Source: a virus. From it: 64,000 nucleotides of DNA. The translations under genes were made by a program, and so were the position numbers. Positions 48,684 through 55,844 of the stretch are shown in pieces; within the stretch, counting starts at the first letter, position 1; the number at the start of each line of letters is the position of its first letter. A model generated the notes under the pieces. That model was not told where the DNA came from. It worked only from the letters and a program-made list of their open reading frames with translations, and did not search any database. The stretch is from positions 89,556-153,555 of IMG/VR virus record IMGVR_UViG_3300021963_000034; one strand, given 5' to 3'.

Positions 48684-48923
48684 ATGGAAACTACTGAACT
48701 GATTAAAGACTATTACGACACGCAACCTGTCATGATGGAATTCACAGTTGAAGAGCATGATCTACTGAATTCTATTCTATGCCATGCTATTGATGCAATG
48801 GATCTTGCAATTTCTTGTGTTTATGACCTTCCGAAAGATTCTGAGGTCCGTCAACGTTATGAAATGCTTGAACATATGAAAAACCATTCTTATTCACTTT
48901 GGGCACAACGATTCGGTAACTGA
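48684..48923 (+). CDS. Small acidic helical protein
   Basis: 79 residues. EFTVEEHDLLNSILCHAIDA and RQRYEMLEHMKNHSY are helical. The start at 48684 follows the TGATTATG junction used repeatedly in this block (stop, two or three bases, ATG). Function unknown. Confidence 0.55.
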   Translation: METTELIKDYYDTQPVMMEFTVEEHDLLNSILCHAIDAMDLAISCVYDLPKDSEVRQRYEMLEHMKNHSYSLWAQRFGN

Positions 48924-48926
48924 TTT

Positions 48927-49109
48927 ATGAAAATCTTCACTGTTGCCTTTTTTGTACTTGTCCTTGCTACTGCTGGTCTATTCTTTGAAGCGTGGTTGCT
49001 TGGACTGATTCTGTCTTGGTTCAACGTATCTTTGACCTTCTGGCAGAACTTTGCTATTATCTTTCTTGCTAACGCTATTTTCAAAAACACTGGAGTATCT
49101 GCAAAATGA
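48927..49109 (+). CDS. Small two-helix membrane protein
   Basis: 60 residues. Two membrane segments (FTVAFFVLVLATAGLFFEAW and TFWQNFAIIFLANAIF). The second half resembles that of the gene at 61149 (ITYWQVFGVILILHYIKNF), a probable paralogue. First of a run of membrane or envelope proteins. Confidence 0.65.
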   Translation: MKIFTVAFFVLVLATAGLFFEAWLLGLILSWFNVSLTFWQNFAIIFLANAIFKNTGVSAK

Positions 49110-49423
49110 AACCAATTCTTGCTATCGTGGGTAGTGTGATTGGGTTTGGTGCTCTTGTTTGGGGAGTTGCCTACCATGAACTCATCTTCACTTCATTCTT
49201 TGCTCCAAAGTTTGAGAATGTTCGCAGGAATACCTTTGAACAATCAAAGTCATTCCGAACTGGTGCAGTTCAAGAACTGCAGAATATGCAGTTTGAATAT
49301 ATTAAAGCATCACCCGAACATAAGGCAGCATTGGCAGATGTAATTCGGCATCGTGCTGTCGAAGTTCCTGCTGATGCTATGCCTTCTGACCTTCAATCTT
49401 TTATCTCTAATCTCCCTAACTGA
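49106..49423 (+). CDS. Membrane-anchored helical protein
   Basis: 105 residues. N-terminal membrane helix (ILAIVGSVIGFGALVWGVAY), then an amphipathic helical domain (RRNTFEQSKSFRTGAVQELQ, HKAALADVIRHRAVEV). ATGA start. It is part of the membrane run 48927-50690. Confidence 0.6.
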   Translation: MKPILAIVGSVIGFGALVWGVAYHELIFTSFFAPKFENVRRNTFEQSKSFRTGAVQELQNMQFEYIKASPEHKAALADVIRHRAVEVPADAMPSDLQSFISNLPN

Positions 49424-49425
49424 TT

Positions 49426-49911
49426 ATGAAATCCATTGTTTCTGTTGCTGCAATCGCACTTCTGGGTGTAACTCTTGTTGGTTGTGATGATTTTAGTAGT
49501 TCTGATGATAAACAACGTAGGCAACAAGAACAAATTCTTAAAGAAGGCACAGCACAAACTGGTATGCCTGCAATCAAGAACTTCCGTGAACGCAAACTGA
49601 TGAAACAAATCATTGAGATGCGTGACCAAGATGGTCTGGTGACTTATACTTACACTGTTCCCGAAACTACTGGTCGTCCAGTGTTCCTGTGTAATTCTAT
49701 TGGTTATGGTCTGCCTGCTGCTACTCAATATACCAATCCTCAAAAGTATGAGATGAGTGGTGCAACTCTACCACAAGCAGACCCTAATGGTTTGTTCTCT
49801 CCCAGTAGTGCTGAAGGAACTTGGGTGATGTGTACTGACCCTAGTGGTAGTGGTAAGACCCGTCCTGTGTATGTTGAACCTCGTATTATTGTTTCTCCCT
49901 TTAAACTCTGA
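49426..49911 (+). CDS. Lipoprotein of unknown function
   Basis: 161 residues. A clear lipoprotein signal (SVAAIALLGVTLVGCDDFSS) with lipobox LVGC. The mature part contains GLVTYTYTVPETTGRPVFLC, a Cys pair and IGYGLPAATQYTNP. The aspartates after the Cys suggest inner-membrane retention in typical Gram-negatives. Looks like a conserved phage lipoprotein. Separated by two bases from the SPFH-like gene. Confidence 0.65.
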   Translation: MKSIVSVAAIALLGVTLVGCDDFSSSDDKQRRQQEQILKEGTAQTGMPAIKNFRERKLMKQIIEMRDQDGLVTYTYTVPETTGRPVFLCNSIGYGLPAATQYTNPQKYEMSGATLPQADPNGLFSPSSAEGTWVMCTDPSGSGKTRPVYVEPRIIVSPFKL

Positions 49912-49913
49912 TT

Positions 49914-50333
49914 ATGACTAAACAAAACGGATTTATTGACCCTGCTGCAGTTGTTGTAGTTGGTGGTGTGATTTTGCTAGGTGCTATCATCTTTATTGGT
50001 GGTCCGCAGTATAATGTGTGGCAGCAATCTCTTGCTGGTAAGGCAGAACTACAAAAAGCAGAATATACTCGTCAGGTGGCAGTGTTGGAAGCACAAGCAA
50101 AGAAAGATTCTGCATCGCAACTTGCTGATGCTGAAATCATCCGTGCTCAGGGTGTTGCTAAGGCAAACCAAATCATTGGCGAGAGTTTGAGAGATAATCC
50201 TGCTTATCTACAATATCTCTGGATTACTGAGGGTGAAAAGGATTCAAACCGCACAGTTTATATGATTCCTAGTAATGGTGGTGCTCCTGTACCAACTTTT
50301 GATATTCAACAACCACCTCCTGTCAAAAAATGA
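49914..50333 (+). CDS. SPFH/prohibitin-like membrane protein, truncated type
   Basis: 139 residues. Membrane helix (AAVVVVGGVILLGAIIFIGG), then a coiled region (KAELQKAEYTRQVAVLEAQA) ending ADAEIIRAQGVAKANQIIGE, LRDNPAYLQYLWIT. The AEAxxIRAQGxAxANxxIxxSL pattern is the C-terminal signature of SPFH (stomatin/prohibitin) proteins; the SPFH core itself is missing. It may insert into or disrupt host membrane scaffolds, by inference. Confidence 0.65.
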   Translation: MTKQNGFIDPAAVVVVGGVILLGAIIFIGGPQYNVWQQSLAGKAELQKAEYTRQVAVLEAQAKKDSASQLADAEIIRAQGVAKANQIIGESLRDNPAYLQYLWITEGEKDSNRTVYMIPSNGGAPVPTFDIQQPPPVKK

Positions 50334-50464
50334 ACAAAAAACACATTATTGCTGGATTGATTGGTTTTGCAGTCATTCTTGGTTGGAATATCTTTCTAAT
50401 CCAGCGTGATGATGCACTCCATAAAGCATACTATCGTCAACAAGCAACTCAACACCTAAAATGA
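50330..50464 (+). CDS. 44-residue membrane protein
   Basis: Single membrane helix (IIAGLIGFAVILGWNIFLI) with basic ends. ATGA overlaps at both ends in the membrane-protein run. Confidence 0.6.
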   Translation: MNKKHIIAGLIGFAVILGWNIFLIQRDDALHKAYYRQQATQHLK

Positions 50465-50598
50465 TCCCAAAACGACTCCGCGACCTTATTAAACAAGCAG
50501 AAATGGACAAAGTGGCAGAAGAGTTCTGGAAAGAAGTTGAACGCGAAGCAGCAAAACTTGAGGTTCCTGTTGACTATTACTTAGCCGAATTTTACTGA
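50461..50598 (+). CDS. 45-residue charged helical protein
   Basis: PKRLRDLIKQAEMDKVAEEF then WKEVEREAAKLEV: one amphipathic helix pair. ATGA and TGATG overlaps with neighbours support it. Confidence 0.55.
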   Translation: MIPKRLRDLIKQAEMDKVAEEFWKEVEREAAKLEVPVDYYLAEFY

Positions 50599-50690
50599 TG
50601 ACTTTTATTCTTGGTATGGGACTTGGTATCCTTTTGACTATTGGCACTTCTCTTATAGTTGCTGCTGATATTGACAATGACGACGACTAA
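50598..50690 (+). CDS. 30-residue membrane peptide
   Basis: MTFILGMGLGILLTIGTSLI then VAADIDNDDD: one membrane helix and an acidic tail. TGATG start. A short inverted repeat TCTTAA/TTAAGA (50691-50704) follows the stop. Confidence 0.55.
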   Translation: MTFILGMGLGILLTIGTSLIVAADIDNDDD

Positions 50691-50722
50691 TCTTAAACTT
50701 AAGAGGTAACTTACACAAACAA

Positions 50723-50962
50723 ATGGCACAAAAATTTCTTTACATTCTTGACTACTTCGTACCAGTTTGGCAATCGGAGTATGGTGGTTTGCTCAATGTC
50801 ATTGCAGAAAATGACGATGAATGTTTTGATATTGTTGTAGAATGGGACAATGAAACCTGGACAGAACATTATAGCAAATTGCGAGAGAATGTAATCAAGG
50901 CACCACGATTTGCTCTAACAGAAAATGAACAATCCCGAGTGGTGGAGGCATTTACAACCTGA
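50723..50962 (+). CDS. Small acidic protein, conserved type
   Basis: 79 residues. KFLYILDYFVPVWQSEYGGL then NDDECFDIVVEW and a helical end (LTENEQSRVVEAF). Begins a new short run; an AAGAGG site lies 15-20 bases upstream of the start. Function unknown. Confidence 0.6.
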   Translation: MAQKFLYILDYFVPVWQSEYGGLLNVIAENDDECFDIVVEWDNETWTEHYSKLRENVIKAPRFALTENEQSRVVEAFTT

Positions 50963-51129
50963 TGACTCACCATGTTGCTCACACCAATAAAATGGTGTTT
51001 GATTTGAAGAAACAGTATCAAGATCGCATTGAACAACTGCAAAGTAAAATTGCAGAACAAGAACACGAAATCTCACAACTGCAAAAACAAATTGAGTATA
51101 TGTCGCGAGACAAGTTCTATGACTGTTGA
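50962..51129 (+). CDS. Small coiled-coil protein
   Basis: 55 residues dominated by a coiled coil (KKQYQDRIEQLQSKIAEQEH then EISQLQKQIEYM). TGATG start. Overlaps the next gene by 11 bases. Confidence 0.6.
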   Translation: MTHHVAHTNKMVFDLKKQYQDRIEQLQSKIAEQEHEISQLQKQIEYMSRDKFYDC

Positions 51130-51409
51130 AGTTCCACCTCTACCCTATTCTCCTCCCGAAGGTTATTACTATGAATGTGAAGACTTCAAGCGAAATGTGG
51201 TCAGTATTTGGTTATGCAACACTCGCAAGTTTGTCTATAATGGTGGCGCTGCTACTAGGACCATTCACTCCTTCTACAACACCAAAACCAGAGAGTATTT
51301 CGCCCCCATCAATAGTAAAACCATCGGTGCTCGTGTAGACATCAACGAGACAAGAAACTACACTTCAATGCCTATTAAATACCAAGGAGTCGAAAAGTTC
51401 TTTGTATGA
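51119..51409 (+). CDS. Small beta-rich protein
   Basis: 96 residues. VEVPPLPYSPPEGYYYECED is a Pro-rich start, followed by strands (SIWLCNTRKFVYNGGAATRT) and a basic end with KYQGVEKFFV. The ATG at 51119 overlaps the upstream gene. Not recognised. Confidence 0.55.
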   Translation: MTVEVPPLPYSPPEGYYYECEDFKRNVVSIWLCNTRKFVYNGGAATRTIHSFYNTKTREYFAPINSKTIGARVDINETRNYTSMPIKYQGVEKFFV

Positions 51410-51684
51410 TCTACGAACCCAAAGTCAATGACTATGTTTTTTGGAACGATGGCAAAGGTGTTGCAGGTTGGGTTTATTTTAAGTGTAAGGAATACATTAC
51501 CATTGAGATTTCAGTTAGACCAAAAGATGAAATAAACTATCAATGTTGTAGTTTGCACCGAAATGAGAGAGTATTGGTTCTGTGCTATAATAAACAATGG
51601 AAACAACTGGAGTATGTAACGTCGCGTGAATCTGTTTATGAAGAAGAAAACTGCTTGGAGATGGTGGGCGAAAGCGTTGGGTGA
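51406..51684 (+). CDS. Small barrel-like protein
   Basis: 92 residues. KVNDYVFWNDGKGVAGWVYF and KEYITIEISVR suggest a small SH3-like barrel, with CCSLHRNERVLVLCYNKQW contributing three Cys. ATGA start; 47-base overlap with the next gene. Confidence 0.55.
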   Translation: MIYEPKVNDYVFWNDGKGVAGWVYFKCKEYITIEISVRPKDEINYQCCSLHRNERVLVLCYNKQWKQLEYVTSRESVYEEENCLEMVGESVG

Positions 51685-51901
51685 AAAAGCAAGTAAATGT
51701 GATAAAGAATCGGATAAGGTAGCACTTATCCGAACTTTTATTTTTGCAACGTATTTGATTACTAATGCTTTTATTGTTGCTGGTGTGATTCGTCACTGGA
51801 ATGATGAGACTAAGATAGAAGTATATGTTGAAACTTCTAATATGCCAGAATATCAAACTCCACCTATGAAAGTATCAAATAGATCTTTTGAGTTTGAGTA
51901 A
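51638..51901 (+). CDS. Membrane protein, 87 residues
   Basis: KKKTAWRWWAKALGEKASKC is basic; one membrane helix (TFIFATYLITNAFIVAGVI) follows, then an external tail ending KVSNRSFEFE. The ATG at 51638 is used; an in-frame GTG lies at 51626. The DNA coding its last residues is repeated, in decayed form, at 52180-52245. Confidence 0.6.
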   Translation: MKKKTAWRWWAKALGEKASKCDKESDKVALIRTFIFATYLITNAFIVAGVIRHWNDETKIEVYVETSNMPEYQTPPMKVSNRSFEFE

Positions 51902-51903
51902 AA

Positions 51904-51910
51904 CTAAATA
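51904..51910 (+). promoter_or_regulatory. Late-promoter variant CTAAATA
   Basis: CTAAATATCTAAAAAAG, 20 bases before the ATG at 51931; the same downstream A-rich flank as the other late boxes. Confidence 0.5.
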
Positions 51911-51930
51911 TCTAAAAAAGTATAAGTAAA

Positions 51931-52179
51931 ATGCTAACATTTAGAGAGTTCTACGAAATCTGTGAAGGAAAGAAACCAGATACTCCACCCCAAGCAGTTC
52001 CTGGAACTTATAAGAGAGACAGTGAAGGAACTATTTCTTATACTCTTCAGAGTTATGATGGACCATTGGGTAAACCAAAAAAGAAAGAAATTGATAATCT
52101 AGTTGTAAAGCGTAGTGGTGGAAAAGCAGTTACGGATCGACTCAAAAAGTTAGCAAAATCATCTAAAAAGATTGAATAG
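51931..52179 (+). CDS. Putative internal head protein with capsid-targeting-like N-terminus
   Basis: 82 residues. The first 15 residues, MLTFREFYEICEGKK, match the plan of the T4 capsid targeting sequence (MKTYQEFIAEA in internal proteins), with ICE/G as a candidate gp21-type cleavage point ([LI]xE). The rest is basic (KPKKKEIDNLVVKRSGGK) as for DNA-packaged internal proteins. Under a late-type promoter. If correct, it is cleaved and ejected with DNA. Confidence 0.55.
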   Translation: MLTFREFYEICEGKKPDTPPQAVPGTYKRDSEGTISYTLQSYDGPLGKPKKKEIDNLVVKRSGGKAVTDRLKKLAKSSKKIE

Positions 52180-52245
52180 CAAACTCTACCTATGAGAGCA
52201 GTAAATAAACCTTTTGAATTTGAGTGATAATAAATAACTAAAAAG
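52180..52245 (+). repeat. Decayed direct repeat of 51854-51920
   Basis: AAACTCTACCTATGA, then CTTTTGAATTTGAGTGA, and AATAACTAAAAAG copy the end of the 51638 gene and its downstream late promoter (AAACTCCACCTATGA, CTTTTGAGTTTGAGTAA, AATATCTAAAAAAG). It appears to be a leftover of a tandem duplication of the unit membrane-gene end, late promoter and targeting-sequence gene. Confidence 0.7.
52229..52236 (+). promoter_or_regulatory. Late promoter AATAAATA
   Basis: Followed by ACTAAAAAGCATTTGTAGAG and the ATG at 52257. The promoter-plus-leader is very similar to that at 55312 (CTCAAAAAGTGTTTGTAGAA). Confidence 0.7.
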
Positions 52246-52256
52246 CATTTGTAGAG

Positions 52257-53864
52257 ATGAATTCGAGGGAATATAGGGAACTAATCCAGGCATGTCAAAA
52301 TGTCTATGAGCAAAAGATTGGTGTTCCTCTAGATAAACCAACTGATGATGCCGCAGCAAGAAAACTGCAGCAAATGATTCCTAAAGGTGAAAAGGTTTAT
52401 GTTCCTAAGAGTGGATTGCAAAAAGCACATTATGAACCAGAGGGTAATTTAGTTGATGAGCAACAAGATCTTTTTGACATTGTAAAAAGTTATCTTCTTG
52501 ATGAAGGTTATGTAACAACCGAAGAAGAAGCACTCTATATGATGTCAAATATGAGTGAAGAAACAATACGAAATATTATTGAAGCAGCGGTACAACCAAG
52601 TTTAATTACTTCAAAAGGAAAAGCGCAGAACTTTACCAAACCAAATAGAGTTCCTTTTACTTCTAGCACACCAGTTTCAACACGTTCAACCACACAAGCA
52701 AAACCACCAAATAGACCATCTGGAGGATTTGGCAATAAACCTGCTGGACAATTAAAACTAGATCTCAATAAACCATCAACAAAACCTGTTGCAATACAAC
52801 AAAGATCGCAACAGTTTAGAGATGTTCAAAGATTGAACAAAACAACTGGCGGTGGTGTGATGGGGACAACTAAACCAACAAATCTTGAACCAAGAGCACC
52901 AAAACCTGCTTGGAAACCAACAACAAAACCTGCAGCAACTTCTACAAAACCCACAACAACTGCAACGAAACCCGCAGCAAAACCCACAACAACTTCTACA
53001 AAACCAAATACTTATAGACCTGGTGCTACTGTTCGTGCAACTGGTCCTAATATGGATAAGTTCCCAGAACTTCAGAGATTTGCTAATCAAGCAAGAAAAG
53101 TTGCTGAACCAGTGTCTAAAGTTGCTGGTGCAGTTGCTGCATTAAGAAACATTACTCCTGCTGGTGTTGCTGCTGCTGTTATGGCACCAAGACCTACTGC
53201 AGATGGAACTTTAACAGCAGCATTAAAGAGAGGTGACTATAAACCAAAACAGGGTCCAGCAAATCCAGACCAAGGATTAACAAAATCACAATCATTTGAT
53301 AAAGCATTTGCTGCTGCCCGTAAATCAAATAAAACTGGATTCACTTGGAATAATAAAACATACAATACAAAGATGAAAGAATCAGTTGATGATTTTAATA
53401 TGATTCAAGATTATCTGATTTCTGAAGGATATGTTGATAATGCAAAAGCAGCAAGTGCTATTGTTGAAAATATGAGTGAAGATTGGTTAGATGTTGTTCT
53501 TGAAGATTTAGAAGAAAGAAGAAAGCAGTTGATGCAAAGACAAAGGCAACAAGTAACTGCATCACAAGAACGTGTCGCATCTTATCAACAAGCAAAAAGA
53601 AGAAAGCGTCAAAAAGCACAAGAAAAAGAGCAACTTAAGAATGAATTGAGAAAAGAATTGCGTCGTGAAGCAGTTGGTGATCCAATCAGTCCAAGCAGTG
53701 TATATAAGTTAAGTGATAAAGATGTTCAAAAAAATCTTCAATCTACGATGAAACCTGCTGGTCCTGCTCCAATGAAACCAGCAGCACCAAAACCAAAACA
53801 ACAATCATCTTCAGATAGATTTGTAAAAAGAATTGTAGGAAGCACTATGCTTTCTCCTCTCTGA
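52257..53864 (+). CDS. Large Pro/Lys/Thr-rich virion-type protein
   Basis: 535 residues. Starts MNSREYRELIQACQNVYEQK, loosely like the targeting N-termini nearby. Two copies of a conserved motif are seen: DIVKSYLLDEGYVTTEEEAL / YMMSNMSEETIRNIIE (about 75-107) and MIQDYLISEGYVDNAKAASA / IVENMSEDWLDVVLED (about 380-420). Between them is a disordered Lys/Pro/Thr/Ala stretch (KPTTTATKPAAKPTTTSTK). The C-terminal part is strongly basic and coiled. Likely an internal head or structural component under late control. Confidence 0.6.
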   Translation: MNSREYRELIQACQNVYEQKIGVPLDKPTDDAAARKLQQMIPKGEKVYVPKSGLQKAHYEPEGNLVDEQQDLFDIVKSYLLDEGYVTTEEEALYMMSNMSEETIRNIIEAAVQPSLITSKGKAQNFTKPNRVPFTSSTPVSTRSTTQAKPPNRPSGGFGNKPAGQLKLDLNKPSTKPVAIQQRSQQFRDVQRLNKTTGGGVMGTTKPTNLEPRAPKPAWKPTTKPAATSTKPTTTATKPAAKPTTTSTKPNTYRPGATVRATGPNMDKFPELQRFANQARKVAEPVSKVAGAVAALRNITPAGVAAAVMAPRPTADGTLTAALKRGDYKPKQGPANPDQGLTKSQSFDKAFAAARKSNKTGFTWNNKTYNTKMKESVDDFNMIQDYLISEGYVDNAKAASAIVENMSEDWLDVVLEDLEERRKQLMQRQRQQVTASQERVASYQQAKRRKRQKAQEKEQLKNELRKELRREAVGDPISPSSVYKLSDKDVQKNLQSTMKPAGPAPMKPAAPKPKQQSSSDRFVKRIVGSTMLSPL

Positions 53865-53881
53865 ATTAAAGTTACTTACTA

Positions 53882-53941
53882 AGTGGACACCTTGATAACT
53901 GTCCACTACCACTAAACAAGCACTCAAATCTCCTGTATATT
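53882..53941 (+). promoter_or_regulatory. Operon boundary unit: stem-loop and -10 box
   Basis: AGTGGACA (53882-53889) / TGTCCACT (53900-53907) is a perfect 8-bp stem around CCTTGATAAC. TGTATATT gives the -10 (TATATT 53936-53941), 25 bases before the ATG at 53967. Confidence 0.7.
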
Positions 53942-53966
53942 ACATTTGTTCAGTTGAAACACACCA

Positions 53967-54107
53967 ATGAACCACTTTGATGACATTCAAATTGAAGAGT
54001 CTGCTGGTTTTGACTTTGCAGAAGCATCCTATGAGGATCTCTTCGATGAAGTTGAAAATGAAGACAAAACCTTCAATGTTTTTCTGAACAGCAACTACGA
54101 TTATTGA
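53967..54107 (+). CDS. 46-residue acidic protein
   Basis: Very acidic (DFAEASYEDLFDEVENEDK), no Lys except one; could be a DNA mimic or a protein-binding peptide, but only composition supports that. Start set by the boundary-unit -10. Confidence 0.55.
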   Translation: MNHFDDIQIEESAGFDFAEASYEDLFDEVENEDKTFNVFLNSNYDY

Positions 54108-54109
54108 TC

Positions 54110-54316
54110 ATGACTGACACTGTAAATGTTCTGCCTCATCTGAACGAACTGAAAGAAACTTGGCGTCGTCAAGATTTTTCTTTCACTCGCCAACAACAGG
54201 AAGAATATGATCTTCTGCTTCAAGCACGGCGAGAAAGGGTAAAGTATTTCTATGACAATAATCTAGTCTGCAAAATTAGCAAATCTGCTCAAGATAAACT
54301 GAAAGAGGACAATTAA
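54110..54316 (+). CDS. Small helical protein
   Basis: 68 residues: HLNELKETWRRQDFSFTRQQ then EEYDLLLQARRERVKYFYD. Helical, charged. Starts three bases after the previous stop (TGATCATG). Function unknown. Confidence 0.55.
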   Translation: MTDTVNVLPHLNELKETWRRQDFSFTRQQQEEYDLLLQARRERVKYFYDNNLVCKISKSAQDKLKEDN

Positions 54317-54318
54317 AC

Positions 54319-54364
54319 AACTGTCACAAGGGAACTCACATGGTTCCCTTTTTTGCTTTATCAT
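54319..54364 (+). promoter_or_regulatory. Boundary unit: half stem-loop, terminator, -10 box
   Basis: AACTGTCAC at 54319-54327 is the right arm of the usual stem-loop. Terminator AAGGGAAC (54328-54335) / GTTCCCTT (54343-54350) with a T-run. TATCAT at 54359-54364 is 21 bases before the ATG at 54386. Confidence 0.7.
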
Positions 54365-54385
54365 GAACTTGTGAACAAAACACCA

Positions 54386-55282
54386 ATGCAAAACAAGCAC
54401 ATTGAGCATCCAGAAGACACAATCCTGACAGGTGATCTATCTGTGTTGGATTGGATGTATGAACCTGATAGTTTTATCAGCGTCAAGATGGATGGATCTC
54501 CTGCTATTGTGTGGGGTCGTAATCCTGCCAATGGTAAGTTCTTCGTTGGTACTAAATCTGTTTTCAACAAAGTAAAGATTAAGATCAATCATTCTCATGA
54601 AGAAATTGATGCGAACCATGAAGGCAAAGTTGCGACTATTCTTCATGCTTGCTTTGATAGTCTACCTCGCACAAATCGTATCTATCAAGGTGATTTTATT
54701 GGTACTGGCGGGAGTGATACTTATCTCCCCAATACGATCACTTACAAGTTCAATGAGGTGATCGAGCAAAGTGTAATCATTTGTCCTCACACTGAATATA
54801 TCTGTGAGGATGATCTTCGCAATGCTGTTGCATATCCTCTTACCAAACAGTTTGCTGATACTCTTGATGTGAAGTGGGTGCAACCAGAAGCATATATCTG
54901 CCCAGATCGTGAAGATATTGAAGACTTCTGTAAGTTTGCTAAGCAAATGAGCACTCTTTGCACTTTTGTGAATGACAAACAAGCAGCAGAATTGAAAAAA
55001 GTTATCAATTCCTACATTCGTGAGGATAAGGAGGTGGATGAGCATGAAATTGCAGAAAATTATGATGTTGACATTAACTTGATACGATTGTGGAAGTTAG
55101 TTGAGTCTATCAAGATGGATTTGTTTTTCTTCATTGAATCTGACACTGATGTTACTTGTGAGATTGATGGTAAGTTTAGCGATCACGAAGGGTATGTCAT
55201 GACAAACCAACATGGAACTTACAAGATTGTTGATCGCAGTGAGTTTAGTAGATTGAATTTTACAATTCCAAAATCTTGGTAA
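54386..55282 (+). CDS. Covalent nucleotidyltransferase, ligase-like (DUF6267-type)
   Basis: 298 residues. FISVKMDGSPAIVWG carries motif I KxDG (K34, D36, G37), the nucleotidyl-lysine site of ATP-dependent RNA/DNA ligases and capping enzymes. Near the C-terminus SDHEGYVM fits motif IV and TYKIVDR motif V. The middle region (IYQGDFIGTGGSD) fits motif III. There is no OB domain, as in short RNA-ligase-like enzymes. The ATG at 54386 is chosen because the -10 box is 21 bases away. Substrate (nick in RNA or DNA, or protein AMPylation) unknown. Confidence 0.65.
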   Translation: MQNKHIEHPEDTILTGDLSVLDWMYEPDSFISVKMDGSPAIVWGRNPANGKFFVGTKSVFNKVKIKINHSHEEIDANHEGKVATILHACFDSLPRTNRIYQGDFIGTGGSDTYLPNTITYKFNEVIEQSVIICPHTEYICEDDLRNAVAYPLTKQFADTLDVKWVQPEAYICPDREDIEDFCKFAKQMSTLCTFVNDKQAAELKKVINSYIREDKEVDEHEIAENYDVDINLIRLWKLVESIKMDLFFFIESDTDVTCEIDGKFSDHEGYVMTNQHGTYKIVDRSEFSRLNFTIPKSW

Positions 55283-55290
55283 CTCTAAAC

Positions 55291-55319
55291 ACCACCTTCG
55301 GGTGGTTTTTTAATAAATA
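55291..55319 (+). promoter_or_regulatory. Terminator followed by late promoter
   Basis: ACCACC-TTCG-GGTGGT (55291-55306) with a five-base T-run is an intrinsic terminator for the ligase-like gene. AATAAATA follows at 55312-55319, 20 bases before the ATG at 55340. Confidence 0.75.
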
Positions 55320-55339
55320 CTCAAAAAGTGTTTGTAGAA

Positions 55340-55753
55340 ATGGCAGCGAAGAAGAACCTTAAAACTTTCAGAGAGTTTATTGAGATCACAGAAGCAAAGA
55401 AACTAACACATAAGTTTCCTCTTTCTTCTGATGAACGTGAGACTGCAAGAAGAATTGGAAGAATGGCAGATTCTGATGCAAAACCAGAAAGACGACAGAC
55501 ATCAACACCAACCAGATCTGCAAGAAAAATAAGAAAATTTGATTTGTCTTCAATCGTAAAAGAAGGTGAAGAGCAAATCAATGAAATGCCCTATCAAATC
55601 TATGGTCCTGGTCCTCATGGTCCTAGTGATGCAGAACCACAACCATTAGGCAAACCATATAAGAACAAAAAGAGAGCAAAAACCAGAGCAGATAAGTTAG
55701 ATCAAGAAATTGGTGGTTATCGTCATTTTGTTCGCAAAGTGGATGAAAACTGA
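55340..55753 (+). CDS. Putative internal head protein with capsid-targeting-like segment
   Basis: 137 residues. LKTFREFIEITEAKK (residues 7-21) is close to the T4 capsid-targeting consensus MKTYQEFIAEA, with ITE/A as cleavage candidate; here six residues (MAAKKN) precede it. The remainder is basic (TRSARKIRKFDL, KNKKRAKTRADKLDQEIGGY). Late promoter upstream. The C-terminal YRHFVRKVDEN motif looks conserved. Likely packaged with DNA. Confidence 0.55.
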   Translation: MAAKKNLKTFREFIEITEAKKLTHKFPLSSDERETARRIGRMADSDAKPERRQTSTPTRSARKIRKFDLSSIVKEGEEQINEMPYQIYGPGPHGPSDAEPQPLGKPYKNKKRAKTRADKLDQEIGGYRHFVRKVDEN

Positions 55754-55773
55754 TGAAAACATTTAAGGAATGA
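55753..55773 (+). pseudogene. Six-codon stub of a targeting-sequence gene
   Basis: ATG at 55753 overlaps the previous stop and reads MKTFKE then TGA. MKTF[KR]EF is how the neighbouring targeting-sequence proteins begin, and the boundary stem-loop starts at 55771, exactly where the frame breaks. It looks like the 5' end of such a gene cut off by insertion of, or recombination at, the boundary unit. Confidence 0.5.
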
Positions 55774-55826
55774 CACTTTGAAAACTGTCACATTTCTCTT
55801 CATGACTTTGTGTTTTATGATATAAT
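55771..55826 (+). promoter_or_regulatory. Operon boundary unit: stem-loop and -10 box
   Basis: TGACACTT-TGAA-AACTGTCA at 55771-55790, then TATAAT at 55821-55826, 18 bases before the ATG at 55845. No terminator hairpin between them. Confidence 0.7.
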
Positions 55827-55844
55827 TGAGAAAATAATAAAATT

